Origin: Centrapalus pauciflorus
Lineage: Eukaryota; Streptophyta; Magnoliopsida; Asterales; Asteraceae
Length of the DNA stretch: 64,000 nt
Assembly: GCA_020465985.1 (NCBI GenBank)
Contig: JAANYP010000148.1
Span: 406,827 to 470,826 of the forward strand
Direction of reading: 5' to 3'
Position numbers and translations under genes: made by a program. Of the stretch, positions 13,349-25,302 are shown in pieces (within the stretch, counting starts at the first letter, position 1; each line of letters starts with the position of its first letter). Under the pieces are notes generated by a model. That model worked only from the letters and a program-made list of their open reading frames with translations, made no database searches and was not told the DNA's origin.

Positions 13349-15771
13349 ACATGAATCATCAAAATCGAATGTGGCATCCTTTCCAATAGTCTTGTCATGG
13401 GACGGGCAATTAATGAGAAATCTTTAATAAACCGCCGATAAAAACCGGCATGCCCAAGGAAACTTCTAACCGCTTTAACAGAAGTAGGGTGAGGCAGCTT
13501 AGAAATAGTCTCGATCTTAGCTCTATCGACCTCAATACCCTTAGCCGAGATTTTGTGCCCGAGAACAATTCCTTCTCGCACCATAAAATGACACTTTTCC
13601 CAATTGAGGACCAAATTGGCCTCCTCACACCGGGCAAGCATACTGTCTAGATTTGCAAGGCACGCAGAAAAAGAACTACCAAACACAGAAAAATCATCCA
13701 TAAACACTTCCACACTCTTTTCTAGCATATCATTAAAGATAGCTACCATACATCTCTGGAACGTCGCAGGTGCATTGCATAAACCGAATGGCATACGTCG
13801 GTATGCGAACGTTCCGTAGGGACATGTAAAAGTGGTCTTGTCCTGGTCCTCGGGGCTGATAGGGATCTGAAAGTAACCCGAAAAACCATCAAGGAAACAA
13901 TAAAACTCATTTCCTGATAATCTTTCGAGCATCTGGTCAATGAAGGGCAATGGAAAATGATCCTTACGGGTGGCATCATTGAGTTTGCGATAGTCGATGC
14001 AAACTCGCCATCCCGTGACCGTCCTCGATGGAATCAATTCATTCTTATCATTAAGAACGACGGTCATCCCCCCTTTATTTGGGACCACGTGAATCGGACT
14101 AACCCACGGCGAGTCAGAGATTGGATATATCATACCAGCATCAAGAAGCTTCAACACTTCCTTCTTGATGACCTCGTGGATTTTTGGATTGACCCTCCTT
14201 TGGGGTTGAATCACAGGTTTGAAATCCTCCTCCATCAGAATCTTATGAGTACAATAAGCAGGACTGATACCCTTGATATCAGAGATTTTCCATGCGATGG
14301 CCTGCTTGTGGGATTTCAAAACCTGGATCAATCTCGCTTTTTCTTCCGGTGACAGGTCTTTGGCTATAATGACCGGAAGCTGAGATGACCCCTCCAGATA
14401 TGCGTACTCTAAATGCGCTGGTAACTCTTTCAGTTCCAGAGTCGGAGGGTCTTCAATCGAGGATTTAGCTTTGATACTTTCCTTTGGATCTAACGTAACA
14501 ATCCCCTCATGAGTAGGAGATGTCTCTATCGCGCACAAAGGAAAACTATCACTGGAATCAGAGAGACATATAGGCATATCAGAATCAAGAGATAATGGGC
14601 ATAGAGATATATCATCATCGATAGACTCGCCATCTTCAAAAGAAGTGGATCTCTCATACCCAATCAATAGAGACTTAAAAAGCGTCTCATCATCAAACTC
14701 AGAATGCATTTCTCGATCAGAAGAGCTATAGGATTGAACGAAACAAATCGATTCCACAGTGTCATCAGCTCTCTGCATAGCTTTGTCAATATCAAAACTG
14801 ACATGCTCATCTCCCACTCTAAGGGTCAACTTCCTGTCCAAAACATCGATCATCGCACGGGATGTGGCTAAAAATGGACGCCCTAAAATGAGAGGAACAG
14901 AGCTGTCTTGGTGCATATCCATGATGACAAAGTCTACGGGAAATACAAACTTATCAACTTTCACCAGCATGTTCTCCGCGATTCCCCGAGGAAATTTCAC
15001 TGATCGGTCTGCCAACTGAATACTCATGCGAGTGGGCTTTGGGTCTCCGAGACCGAGTCTAGCATATAAAGATGTGGGCATAAGATTGATGCTAGCTCCT
15101 AAATCAGCAAGGGCATTCGCAACATGCAAATTACCAATATGACATGGTATGGTGAAACTGCCGGGATCATCTTGCTTGATTGGAAGCTTGTTTTGGAGCA
15201 TAGCTGAACACTCGGCGTTCATCTCTACTGTGTCCAAATCATCAAGCTTCTTACGCTTTGAGAGCAGATCCTTTAAGAACTTCGCGTAGTTCGGCATCTG
15301 AGCAATCGCATCTATGAAAGGAATATTGATATGTAACTGTTTGAACAATCCAAGGAACTTGTCGTATTGCTTATCCTTGACTTCCTTTTGCAATCTGCTC
15401 GGATACGGAATAGGAGGCTTGTAAGGACTGACTTTAGGCATCGCCGGAGGTGGGACGTGTGCGGTACTTGGTGTACTAGGAATGTGCACCTGGTCCGTAA
15501 TAGTCTCCGGATCATCCTCAAGAACAACAGAATCAATAGGGGGAGAAACAGAATTGGGAGGAAGTGATGGCCCTACAGTCTCCTTACCACTACGCGTGAT
15601 GATCATTTTTGCTTCAGCCTTTGGATTTGGCACAGTATCACTCGGAAGACCACCAGGCTGTCGCTCATTCTGCGCTTTAGCTAACTGTCCAATTTGGACT
15701 TCTAAATTCTTGATAGCAGCCTGCTGGTTCCTTGTGATCGTCTCTTGGTTAGCCATGAACTTCATCATCAT
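13327..15771 (-). pseudogene. Athila protease and reverse transcriptase
   Basis: An 814-residue frame, same phase as the gag fragment upstream but cut from it by one TAG. Residues ~1-40 give the IKNLEVQIGQLAK helix at the end of plant Athila/Tat Gag. Protease lies near residue 227 with ADLGASINLMP (the DLGAS form usual in this lineage). RT covers ~545-790: YRKLNDATRKDHFPLP, FLDGFSGY, FAYRRMPFGLCNAPATF, catalytic FMDDF and a GHKISAKGIEVD thumb segment. RT copies element RNA into cDNA. The last ~20 residues are out of frame owing to the indel near 13350. A 117-bp part of RT (13638-13754) is duplicated beside the primer site. Confidence 0.88.
13638..13754 (-). repeat. RT segment, source of the 117-bp duplication
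   Basis: Matches 16198-16314 at 116 of 117 positions (single difference at 13681 / 16241). At its right edge the RT sequence itself resembles the tRNA-Asp primer site. Confidence 0.95.
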
Positions 15772-15951
15772 ATCCTCTAAATTCGACCTCTCTTGTGGCT
15801 GTTGTGCAGCCTGAGGACGTGGAGGATTCTGATATGGGCTACCAGACTGGCCATAGAATTGTTGTGGTCGAGTATGCTGCTGAAAATGACCATGGGAGGA
15901 AGAAGAAGATTGCCCCTGGTTATACCCCTGATGAGAGGCAAACTGGGGTCT

Positions 15952-16185
15952 CTAAAGCATATGTGGTCTCGGATTCATGAAACCAGGAGGTGGCTGATTC
16001 TGGGAATAATTTGGATAGTTCGGGTTCGGGTGAGCATACTTATACATGCCACCTCCAGAATCGCCAGATGAATAGTAAACCTCCTCCTGATTGGGGTAAG
16101 AGTAAGCCGCCTGACACTCATAGCTCGAATGTGGGCCACCACAAGCATCACACGATGGATACACAGCTTGCACGGGAGCTGGCAT
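15952..16185 (-). pseudogene. C-terminal Athila Gag fragment with zinc knuckle
   Basis: A 77-residue piece with CDACGGPHSSYEC, a C-x2-C-x3-H-x4-C knuckle of the Athila style, followed by a Tyr/Pro/Asn-rich stretch. It stops at one TAG where the frame otherwise continues as Gln/Ser-rich sequence into the protease-RT frame. The N-terminal capsid domain that should lie between the primer site and this fragment is absent, replaced by the 117-bp RT piece. Particle formation would need Gag in trans. Confidence 0.75.
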
Positions 16186-16197
16186 GGCTTGTGGTTG

Positions 16198-16314
16198 GCA
16201 TACTGTCTAGATTTGCAAGGCACGCAGAAAAAGAACTACCGAACACAGAAAAATCATCCATAAACACTTCCACACTCTTTTCTAGCATATCATTAAAGAT
16301 AGCTACCATACATC
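16198..16314 (-). repeat. RT-derived 117-bp filler between PBS and gag
   Basis: A second copy of RT segment 13638-13754, same orientation, joined on one side directly to the primer site and on the other to gag at a GTATGC microhomology. Confidence 0.95.
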
Positions 16315-16330
16315 CCCGGCAACGGCGCCA
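16313..16330 (-). other. Primer-binding site, tRNA-Asp
   Basis: On minus TGGCGCCGTTGCCGGGGA, the exact complement of the 3' end of plant tRNA-Asp including CCA. It lies 2 nt from the LTR end. tRNA-Asp priming is usual for Athila/Calypso-type elements. Confidence 0.9.
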
Positions 16331-16332
16331 TT

Positions 16333-17925
16333 TGATCTAACGCGGATTTGGCTATTAAAATCAAGAGAATGAAGAAAGCCTAAGTTATACCAAATACCAC
16401 TGGCAGTGTACCAGTCGTAAGTAGTATAGCTAAAAGCAGACCTCGGGAATTATCGAACTCAGGGAACGGCACTAAAGATCGACATACCGATACTAAGATT
16501 ATCACTAATATCTAACCATTGATTAGGGTTGATGATGATTTATAACCCTAATTACTTAAACTGTGCTATCTAACAGATTATGACAATTTATAAGACCAAA
16601 AGCTAGCACAGATTTATATCAGATGTATATTAAAAAGCAACACTCACTTGATTACGTCTTTTAGGATTAACGAAGTAAAATTGTGTAAAAACACTTAAGA
16701 TGTTTTTGGTCAAAGAAAGTTAAGTTAGAATTAAATCCAACTGTTTAAAATCTTTTAAGCTTAAGAGTTTGAAACTTGGATGTAAAACCGATTCATGGAC
16801 ATCTTCTATTAATTTGAGAAAATCAACAATAAATGTCTTTTACGATCAATTAAGTCAACTAAATCTAGCTTTTAGAGATTAAAACTGTCTACACGTCAAG
16901 CGCTCGGAAATAACTCTAAATATTCAATTTAGCCGCATAAACATCAATCAATTCTAAGGAAATCAAAGATTAAATTAATCCTATAATCACAATACTGCTA
17001 AGAATTAATTTGCATACGATGATTTCACAATTTATTAATTAATCACCATCTCATAATCACAATAATGCTAGAAACAACAACCAATTAATAAACCACTTAA
17101 ATTTGATTGAGTTTATAAAAATCAGCATTAATAATCAATAATCATGATCACAATATTGCTAGAATATCAACTACAATTCTGATTTTACGCATATTAATCG
17201 TATAAATCGAGAATACATCAATGAACCAAACACTTTTCAACCAAAACCATCAAATACTTCATTAATCCATGTAAAAACGTAACCAAGCAAGTGCTTGGAT
17301 GAACTACTCACTAATCATGGTAAAAACTACAGAAATAACGAGATCTATACTAAACATAATAATTTCAGGAGTAAAAATGGAAAGAATGTACCAAAATCCG
17401 GATGAAAAACGAGAAAATCCCGCAACCGAATGCTTGAACCACTCTACTAGCCGAATGCTTTCCTAATCTATCCTAAACTAAGCTGAAAAACATAAAACTA
17501 CGAAACACCTACTAATCGCACCTTAAAATGTGTGAAAAAGTTCGTCTAAAATATGCATAAAAAATAACGAAACGGCTGCTGACTTTTATATTTTTCTGTG
17601 ATCGCGGCCGCGCTTAAAGGATCGCGGGCGAGATAACAAGCATTGGCGAGTTCAGTTGATCGCAGGTCGGCGCGGTCGCGCTGAATCGGTCGCGGCCGCG
17701 ATCAGGTCAACTTGGTCAAAGTCAACAGAATTCCAAGGAAGGTCGGCTTAGCCCGTAAATATGACGAATAAGTTCCATAATCCATTCTTTTCCACTTTAG
17801 GCAACCTTCGAACTGCGAAACACAAAACATGGACAAATCAGAGTTGTATTTAAACAATTCAAGGCAAAAATACCCAAATCCGAGGCAAAATATGACTAAA
17901 AATATGTACAAAATATGTCATAACA
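16333..17925 (-). repeat. 5' LTR of the Athila element
   Basis: On minus it starts TGTTATGACA and ends CGTTAGATCA, 2 nt before the PBS. Length is about 1.59 kb. The outer edge was set where homology to the Copia gag resumes (about 17926). No second LTR copy is in the window. Confidence 0.75.
17583..17704 (-). promoter_or_regulatory. LTR promoter: TATA box with upstream GC islands
   Basis: TATAAAAG at 17590-17583 on minus. Upstream (17601-17704) are two exact CGCGGCCGCG decamers (17603-17612, 17691-17700) and related CGCGGTCGCG words in AT-rich surroundings. Confidence 0.65.
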
Positions 17926-17980
17926 ATCTGCCAGTTCTTTTCAGAAACCTTTTAGCCCTCATAGTCAACATTGTATGCTG

Positions 17981-18220
17981 TCATTTCAAGTCCATCTCTT
18001 CTAGATCATCTGGATGGATCTGTTCTAAATCTTCAGCATTCAAAGCAAATAGTCCATCATTGGCAACAAAAGCCTCACAATGAACATCAGTAGAGTTACC
18101 ATCAGCACCTGAAAAGGAATCACAGCAATTAGATTTATCAGTTAATGCTGATGAAAGCAGAGCAGTGTTATGATTATAAGAAAAAGATTTCTTTTTAGTT
18201 TCAATCTCAATCTCAAACAC
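17981..18220 (-). pseudogene. Copia 1 gag, downstream fragment
   Basis: A 79-residue frame matching the middle of the Gag at 59500-59700 of copia 2 (FVANDGLFALNAEDLEQIHP, DDLEEMDLK). It is separated from the upstream gag frame by a stop and a short indel near 18230-18280. The following zinc knuckle is lost at the Athila junction. Confidence 0.7.
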
Positions 18221-18276
18221 TCTCAGACTGTTGTAAGATCATCCAGCTCTATTTCATCAAGAGTGTCTTTGGTTCT

Positions 18277-18843
18277 CTATTGTGCAGCATAAACTGTCCA
18301 CCCTTCACCAAGAGATCTGAGAAATTTTCTGTTTACTTCATCTTGATCCAAGCAGACTTTGGCACTCTCCAATTCACCTATCAGTTTGTTAAACCTGTAA
18401 AATATTTGAGTGATGTTTTCATTCTTGCCACCAGAAAAGTTTTCATACTGCTGTTTTAAAAGATTCTTTTGATTTCTCTTGGTGCTAGCATTACCAGCAA
18501 ATCTTTTCTCTAAAGCAATCCAGAGAGAATGAGCAGTGTAAAACTTTTTAAACTGGTGTTGATAAGCATTAGGAATGACTATTTGAAGAAGTGTAAGAGC
18601 TTTCACTTCATTCATTCTAGCCTTTCTTTCAAGTTCAGTTTTTGGAGGAGTTTTTATGGGTTTGCCTTCAGCGTCAAGTTCAGGATCAATTACATGAGGA
18701 AATTCAACAGCTTCCCATATGGCATAATCAATAAATTGAATATGCTGTTGAATCCTGAGTTTCCACATCTCAAACTCAGTGGGTTTGAGCATAGGCACTT
18801 TGAGTCCTTGCCCAGATCCACTACTGCTATTTTCAAATTCCAT
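18277..18843 (-). pseudogene. Copia 1 gag, N-terminal part (UBN2-type)
   Basis: A 188-residue frame starting MEFENSSSGSGQG. Residues ~15-180 follow the plant Copia gag (UBN2-like) pattern: KPTEFEMWKLRIQQHI, IWEAVEFP, AHSLWIALEKRF, LKQQYENFSGGKNENITQ, FNKLIGELES, NRKFLRSLGE. It would form the particle capsid. Truncated by a stop at 18277 where the related copy at 59.7 kb continues. Unlike that copy, its N-terminal frame is intact through the T-run corresponding to 60110. Confidence 0.8.
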
Positions 18844-18905
18844 TGCAGAAAATTTAAAATTTTAAAAGAAAGCTTCTGACTTTGAAAACAAAGAAAAAAC
18901 TTGTG

Positions 18906-18917
18906 TCTCTGATACCA
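18906..18917 (-). other. Primer-binding site, initiator Met tRNA (copia 1)
   Basis: TGGTATCAGAGA on minus, 2 nt from the LTR. One base differs from the usual TGGTATCAGAGC. Confidence 0.75.
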
Positions 18918-18919
18918 CT

Positions 18920-19568
18920 TGTCAAGATCAAAATCACTACCTAAGATTAACTGGTTTGAATTAATCAGAGTATAAACCAATAACCTTATATTGAATCAAA
19001 GTCCAGTTAAGAAGTTTGCGGAATAACACTTAACTGTTTTTAAGAAAAGCTTTCAGAACAAATAAACACATAAACACAATCAATAATCAAATATCATTTG
19101 TATTACCAAACTCAATGATTACAACCACCTCTAATTTGTTTGATTAGACGAAGAACAGATTGTTCTTAGGGTTTTACAACCTTAGAGGCTTATGAAAACT
19201 TAATCAGAAAGACAATTACAACTGAATAAACTTGTACGTGCAGACCTACAATAGAAAAACCTATTCTATGTATATATACTGCTTTCTGATTTGTTTCCTT
19301 GAAAAACTCTGATTTCTCTGATAGTAGATATGCTTGAATCTTCAAAATATATCTTTTCCTGAATATCAGCACTTTCTGTTTATTGAGCTGTTGAGCAGCT
19401 TGAAGTCTATTTGTTGAGCAGCTTGAGCTTTAACACTGACAGCTTGAACTTTTGTACTAGCAGCTCGAACTTCTTTAACTAACAACTTGAACTTTGTACT
19501 TACACAGAAAACTACTAACAGTATGAGAAATCTAACTAACAGCTTGACATACTTAGAATATTTGTGTA
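18920..19568 (-). repeat. 5' LTR of copia 1, outer end eroded
   Basis: Parallel throughout to the LTRs at 50313-50977 and 60388-61054 (TAACTGG/GATTTGAATT, GTTTGCGGAATAACACTTAA, TTCTTAGGGTTTTACAACC). The final CCCAACA is missing, and the duplicated block begins there. Confidence 0.75.
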
Positions 19569-20791
19569 TTATCAGTTGTTAATTACGACTTAACACATCA
19601 ATTAATGAGTAGGCTCCAAGCTAGTTTTAGCCATAGATTCGATCTTTGAACTACTTGTTTTTTTCAAGAAGATAATTCCTATATCATAAAGTTGACTATA
19701 AATGTTTTTGTCTATACTATTCCAAAAAATTGTTTAAAGTGTGGATTTAAAATTTTTTTTATCCGTGTGGATCACACATTCAATAAAAAAGACATCAAAT
19801 TCAACCAGTTTCATATATATATGATTGGTACACTTTGGACATACCTCTTTTACTAGTTGTAGCGAATTTGTCATCGATTACGTACCATATATGGTCTAGC
19901 TAGTGTCTGGATATTTCTAAACTTAGCTTTCCGAAAAGATCAACATATAGCCCAAGGTGGAATGGTTATGTATTAACTTACTGGTTTAATTTAACAAATT
20001 TTAAAAAGAGAATAAGATTTGGTATCTTACCACGAAAAATCAACGTATCCAGCACACCCCCAAATGAATGATCATTCATATAAATATTTACGTACATAAA
20101 ACTGTTTAAGCCAACATGATAAGATTTTTAATCAAAAGAACCATACATTTGTACATTAAGGTTCGAAAACTAAATCTTGTGAATTATTAAAAAAATCATA
20201 TGAATTGTGTGAATAATCATTCATTTAGATAACTATTTACCTAAATTTACATGACTATTCACATAAATTCTAAATACGTAGAAATTGTGAATGTATGTTA
20301 AGTTCACATATCATGTGTGTAATGTTAATTTAAACATGATTATAAAAAAATTAATATTTTTTGGATGGTACATTCGGATGCACTTGATTTGGATTACTAC
20401 TCTTTTAAACACACACACACAAACAATGAAAAATCCCCACATAAGCAATACCCATCTCTCTTCTTAAAAGGCATTATGAACATTTACTTGATTATTATAT
20501 ATGGTAACATGATTACTTTTTATTTTAAAAAAATATGAATTCCTTCTATGATTCCTTCAAAATCTCAGTCAACATATATCAATTTCGAAATTTCAAAATT
20601 TGAATATATTACTTTCTTATTATATTGTAAAATTTTCAACACAATCTCAATCCAAAATTTAAAAATCATATTTATATTAAATTAGTTGTTTTTATTTCTA
20701 AATATCATAATTTGTTTCGTTTATCAAGATTCCGCAATTGAAGATACTCGAGTATTACAAAGAACTTGAACAATCATGGATGAAGATGAAC

Positions 20792-20799
<8 letters not shown>

Positions 20800-20872
<73 letters not shown>
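20800..20872. repeat. (TA)n microsatellite
   Basis: About 36 TA repeats, absent from the corresponding place in copy B (near 40320). Confidence 0.97.
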
Positions 20873-20875
<3 letters not shown>

Positions 20876-22859
20876 GATCGTATGAAAAATCTTATATTCG
20901 TAAGAAATGTGATACATGTTTATTCAAAGAACATATATGTTGAATCAACTATCATTTCATAATTCAACAAAAAATGTTGAATCAAATAAAAAATGATCAT
21001 TTGTTTTTTAATTCAACATTTGTTGTTGAATCACAGAATAACACGTGATTCAATATTTCTCACACTTCTACTGATATATATACACACACATACACGTGTA
21101 TGAAATATGATAGGTCGTTTTGTTTATATACACTACCCTCTATTGTAGCAAACGTACATAATCAATTACTATAATCTAGGAAACAATGAAATCAAGGATT
21201 TATACAAAGAAAAAACGACACAAATCCTTGCTAGTGTACCGATAAAAGTTATTATTAAAATTTTAAGGGTTGATAGTTTACTTATTAATGAAAGTGTTAA
21301 GAGGCTCATTTAATCCTAAAATGATCAGTTATTGGATCTTTTAAGAAGTAAACAAACAAGTAATTACTTATTTTTTTTTATCAAATGATACACACACATA
21401 CTTAGGGAGCATTTGGTATGGCGGAATGATCATAGGTAATGAAATCATTTAAGTTTTATAAGTTTTTTTGTAAACAATGATAGTTATACACTCATAAAGA
21501 TTAATAATTAAGAAAGTATAAGAAAAATTATAAAACTGAATTTTCTACGGTATTTTGAATTGATTATTTCCATTTTGATAAGAAACCAAAAGAAATAACA
21601 CATATATATACTAAACTAATTTGTTACTCTTATTCATTAAGAATTGAAGCTTTCATTACAAGCTAAAAAAAGCTTATGAACATCATTCCATTTCATTCTT
21701 TTGATTTCTTTATAAACTATAATAGAAAGATGGGATACATACATAATCTATAAAGAATGATGATAAACAAACATACAATTCATTAACTTGAAATTAAGTC
21801 TAAAAATCAATCATGTATTCATGTGTAATTAGTAAATGTTTGAAAAGAAACATACAATTCATTAACTTGCAATTAAGTCTAAAAATCAATCATGAATAAT
21901 TAAAAAAATGTTTGAAAAAAAACGCATTTGTATGTGTTCTTTGTAATAATTTGTTTCTGACCATTTCAATTTTCTCACACAACATATAGTCGATGATGAT
22001 TTGTTCCATTAAGGTTATATCTAATCACATCCTCCTAGGCTCCTACTTATCACACATACATCCTCTTGATGTGATGTTTTTATTAATATTCTAATTATTT
22101 TTTTTTAAATTTTGATCGGTTAAGACTTAAGAGGTACGATGTAATAACTATAAAGGGGTGTGGTAAGCAGTATAAGAGGATGTTTGTAGCAATCATGTTA
22201 GTTTATTATGTAAAAAACCAAAGGGCTTATAGTCTAACGTTACCAGGTATTAAAGGAGACCTTAAGGTTGGACTTCGAGACTCATTATGGACAAATATGT
22301 AGATTTAGGCGTAGGATTACATGAGGTGCCCTCTGTTATAAAGAAAATATGTAAGGAGGATTGTGACTGTGCTCAAGCAATTGGTTAACATGACAAGGCA
22401 TGCATATATAACACAAATAATGATTCTCTTGATTTAATAATAATAGATTGGATATGAATATCTATATTATTTTGTCTGCAAAAACAATATTATTTTGAAA
22501 AAGTATGTAAATAATTTAGATTTTAGACAATATTTTTGTTTGTTACCTACCGTTTTCCTTTTTTTAAATCTGATTTTATTATTTAAACCCATTTTAGCTT
22601 AATTTAATAATTTGTTTAACTTTACCTTCCTTCGCCGTCTCTATCATCCATTTTAGAATCAAGTCACAAATCGATATCCTACAAAGTATTGCAACTTTCA
22701 AAAATGATATGGGCCAATTGATTAAGGAATTTATAAGTTATTTAATTGTTAAGAAGGAAATTGGATTTATACTTAATTTAGTTAATTATGAATGACGTTA
22801 ATGACAAGGAGGGTTTTAAAAATGGAGTTATCCTCAAAGCAGATTTATCGTTCATGTAA

Positions 22860-23012
22860 AATAATGAAAACCCGTTGGGGATTATATTATATAATTAGTC
22901 ACTATATACAAAAGACAATGTTATTAGGTTACATAAAAAACCCTAAAGGGTCAAGGCCCATCTTATGATAAGGCTAAGCCCATTTTATAACCTAATACAT
23001 ATTATCTAACAT
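22860..23012 (-). repeat. Copia-type LTR remnant (copy A)
   Basis: On minus a GTGCAGGAGG purine tract is followed by TGTTAGATAATATGTATTAG, the PPT-to-LTR junction style of small Copia elements. The counterpart is at 44940-45080. The internal region is not recognisable. Confidence 0.5.
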
Positions 23013-24042
23013 ACCTCCTGCACTCTGAGCGGGAGATTCTCAAACTTTCAAATCGGGCAAAAACTTAAATAAAAAAATGCAATAATATTTCTTTGATAAC
23101 GATATTCAATAGCAGTTTAGAACGACTTCATATAGCAGCAACGAAAGTAAGTTATGGCCTAGATCAAGCAAGTGGCACATAATAAGGCAGCGGTCAATCC
23201 ATGAGGCAGAATTCGATGTCAAACTATGAGATCAATAATAAGGTTGTGGTCGAAGATCGAATAAAAAATCATTGTTTTTGCATAAAACGAAACATGTTAA
23301 ACCGAAGAAAAAATGACAACACTAGCGGTGACTCACATAAAGGTGCAGCGGGTGGTTGTGATGTGCGAATAACATAAGGTTGTGCAAGAATAGCTTAATA
23401 TAAAGAAATAAGAACTTAGAAAAAAACAACGATCGAATCCAATATTGTCAACCAAAAAGAACGCCGACAATTGGATTAGTGATGACTTGTGAAGTTGCAA
23501 TGAGAAATCTGTAAATATAAATAAAACTTTAGTTTGATCCAAGGTAGGATGCACAAAGGGCAGTTAACAACATAACAATAGGATCAACAGCAACATTGTG
23601 ACTACAGCAAAAAAGTACACATCGTCGACAATCCATGACCAAAAATAAAAGACAAAAATGCAGCAACAACTAACTGCAAGAAATCGGTAACACAAAACAC
23701 AACACACGACACAATCACGGAGAAAGCAAGTAGTGGTGGAATGAATAAGCTGGTTAGCAGCAACAATACTTGGTTGCGACGGTAGACCGTGAATGAAATA
23801 AACACAAAAAGATGAATGAAAAAGAACACTCTTACATCGAAAATAAAAAGAGTACAGATGTATATGGTCGACATAAAACAAAGCAGCCAAAACCATTGTC
23901 TAGACTTCACAGTTAACCGGATCATAACCGTTGACACGTTAATAACAAAAGTATAAAAGACTGAGAGGTGAAACAATGACAAACAAGCAATGAATGGCTT
24001 CCCCACCAAGGTTTATGTTGCTGTTGTATAGAAATGAGTGTC
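23013..24042. other. Unassigned AT-rich sequence
   Basis: No recognisable protein. Frames up to 135 residues on minus look like chance Cys/Phe-rich translations. Copy B lacks about 800 bp of this (junction near 45315), evidently a deletion that also trimmed the adjacent LTR. Confidence 0.5.
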
Positions 24043-24047
24043 ACTGA
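24043..24047. other. Target-site duplication ACTGA, left of the ARID element
   Basis: ACTGA immediately precedes the LTR. The same ACTGA follows the other LTR at 28802-28806 and, in copy B, at 49333-49337. Confidence 0.8.
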
Positions 24048-24414
24048 TGTTGGAACATCATTCTGTTTTGGACAGATCGTGTTCCTTTGTTTCGATCAGT
24101 TACGTAGCCAAAACAAACCATTTCCAATGATCACAAGTTCTGAAATTTGACAAATAATTGTAGCAGTAAATTAACAATGAAAAATAATCTTCATTGATAG
24201 GATGGATCCAATACATACACACACATACCTACAGTTTTACAGACCCTATTTAAGAAGCATGAACCGATGCAATCTTTATATATGTGACTGTTCGGACAGA
24301 CACATCTAACAGCTTCTTAACCAACTTACGCTATTATTATTTATTAATAGCCCCTAAGACACATAATTACATAATAATTAATAAGTACTTTAAAACATTG
24401 ATATTAATACTATA
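24048..24414 (-). repeat. 3' LTR of the ARID element, copy A
   Basis: 367 bp, ends TGTTGGAACATC on plus. Shares long stretches with 27849-28801 (TCAGTTACGTAGCCAAAA, ATTTCCAATGATCACAAGTT, TAATAGCCCCTAAGACACAT). The first base pair on minus has drifted from TG to TA. Confidence 0.85.
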
Positions 24415-24438
24415 TTCACCCCCTTAATAACAATGTTT

Positions 24439-24971
24439 TCAAGTCTTCTTGACATCCAGAATGAAACAATCATCATATTCGTTGCTGCTGTTGTACTCCA
24501 CAATCATCATATTCGTTGCTGCTGTTGGTTCCTCTTCACTTTCCTCATCAACTTCTTCATAGCTATCTTCACTTTCATCATCAATGGTTATCACAACATT
24601 TTCCCCATCATCATAAGCAATCTTCATCATTTGAGTCTTATTTTCAGCTTCCTCGTTGTTTCCATCCTCTGATGTCTGGTCATTGACTCCATCAAACTTC
24701 TCTAATTGGTCAATGTGTCCACAGTAGTCACTCCTGCGTTTTCAATCCTGTTTTGCTCCGATGCGGTCCTTTCTGCCAATACAACCCTATAAAATGAGTC
24801 CAACAAATCTAAGTACCTTTCATAGATCCCCTTAAACTTGTTCTTCACGTTGCTTTCAAACCCAAAACACATTGCTATCTCATCACACTGATCCTTTTCA
24901 CTTATCGCATTTCCACCACCCATTCCTTCTATTAACACGTACAAGTCAAACAAAGAAACTTCAATGTTCAT
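24439..24971 (-). pseudogene. ARID element: second ARID-like domain and acidic tail
   Basis: Two frames joined by one frameshift near 24720. The first (24971-24702) holds an ARID/BRIGHT-like helix pattern: FDLYVLIEGMGGG, a DEIAMCFGF helix and YERYLDLLDSFYR. Its N-terminal edge continues upstream into sequence interrupted by the Copia derivative. The second (about 24720-24439) is an Asp/Glu-rich tail (ITIDDESEDSYEEVDEESEE). ARID domains bind AT-rich DNA and occur in chromatin-remodelling and transcription factors. An acidic tail could contact histones or the transcription machinery, but that is inference. Copy B retains the same layout at 45689-46409. Confidence 0.65.
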
Positions 24972-25143
24972 TAATTTTTAGTGGCATTGGGGCTTCTAAT
25001 ATGCAATTCATATGTTCCTTGAGAAACCATTCAACTAAGTATTGAATCTTTTCTTTAAGTAGATCCTTATACTTCATAGCCGTTGGTGTGTGCTTCATCA
25101 TTCCAACGAATATCATGAAGCCTTCAACGGAGTTTGTTTCAAG

Positions 25144-25302
25144 TAAAGATTATAATTGGAACCCTTGAACCTCTTCTCTCATTGATACAATATATATATA
25201 TAGAGGAAATACAAAAATAATCCCATGATTGTAGGGATTGATATCAATATAAATATGGAAGATATATACAAATCATTCCATGAATATACATGATTGCTAA
25301 CA
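25144..25302 (-). repeat. 3' LTR of the Copia derivative
   Basis: 159 bp, begins TGTTAGCAATC on minus and ends ATCTTTA. Nearly identical to 26376-26532. Confidence 0.88.

Larger units (their letters stand above)
17926..19568 (-). mobile_element. 5' end of a Ty1/Copia element (copia 1), split by the Athila insertion
   Basis: On minus: LTR (about 19568-18920), Met-tRNA primer site, gag (18843 downward), cut at 17926 by the Athila LTR. Closely similar in order and sequence to the 5' end of the full Copia element at 59400-61054. The rest should lie beyond the Athila/Tekay insertions, left of the window. Confidence 0.85.

Noticed and set aside
23564..24009. Cys/Phe/Val-rich minus ORFs that resemble membrane proteins
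   Set aside because: Overlapping frames of similar quality, hydrophobicity due to T-rich sequence, and the region is deleted in copy B.
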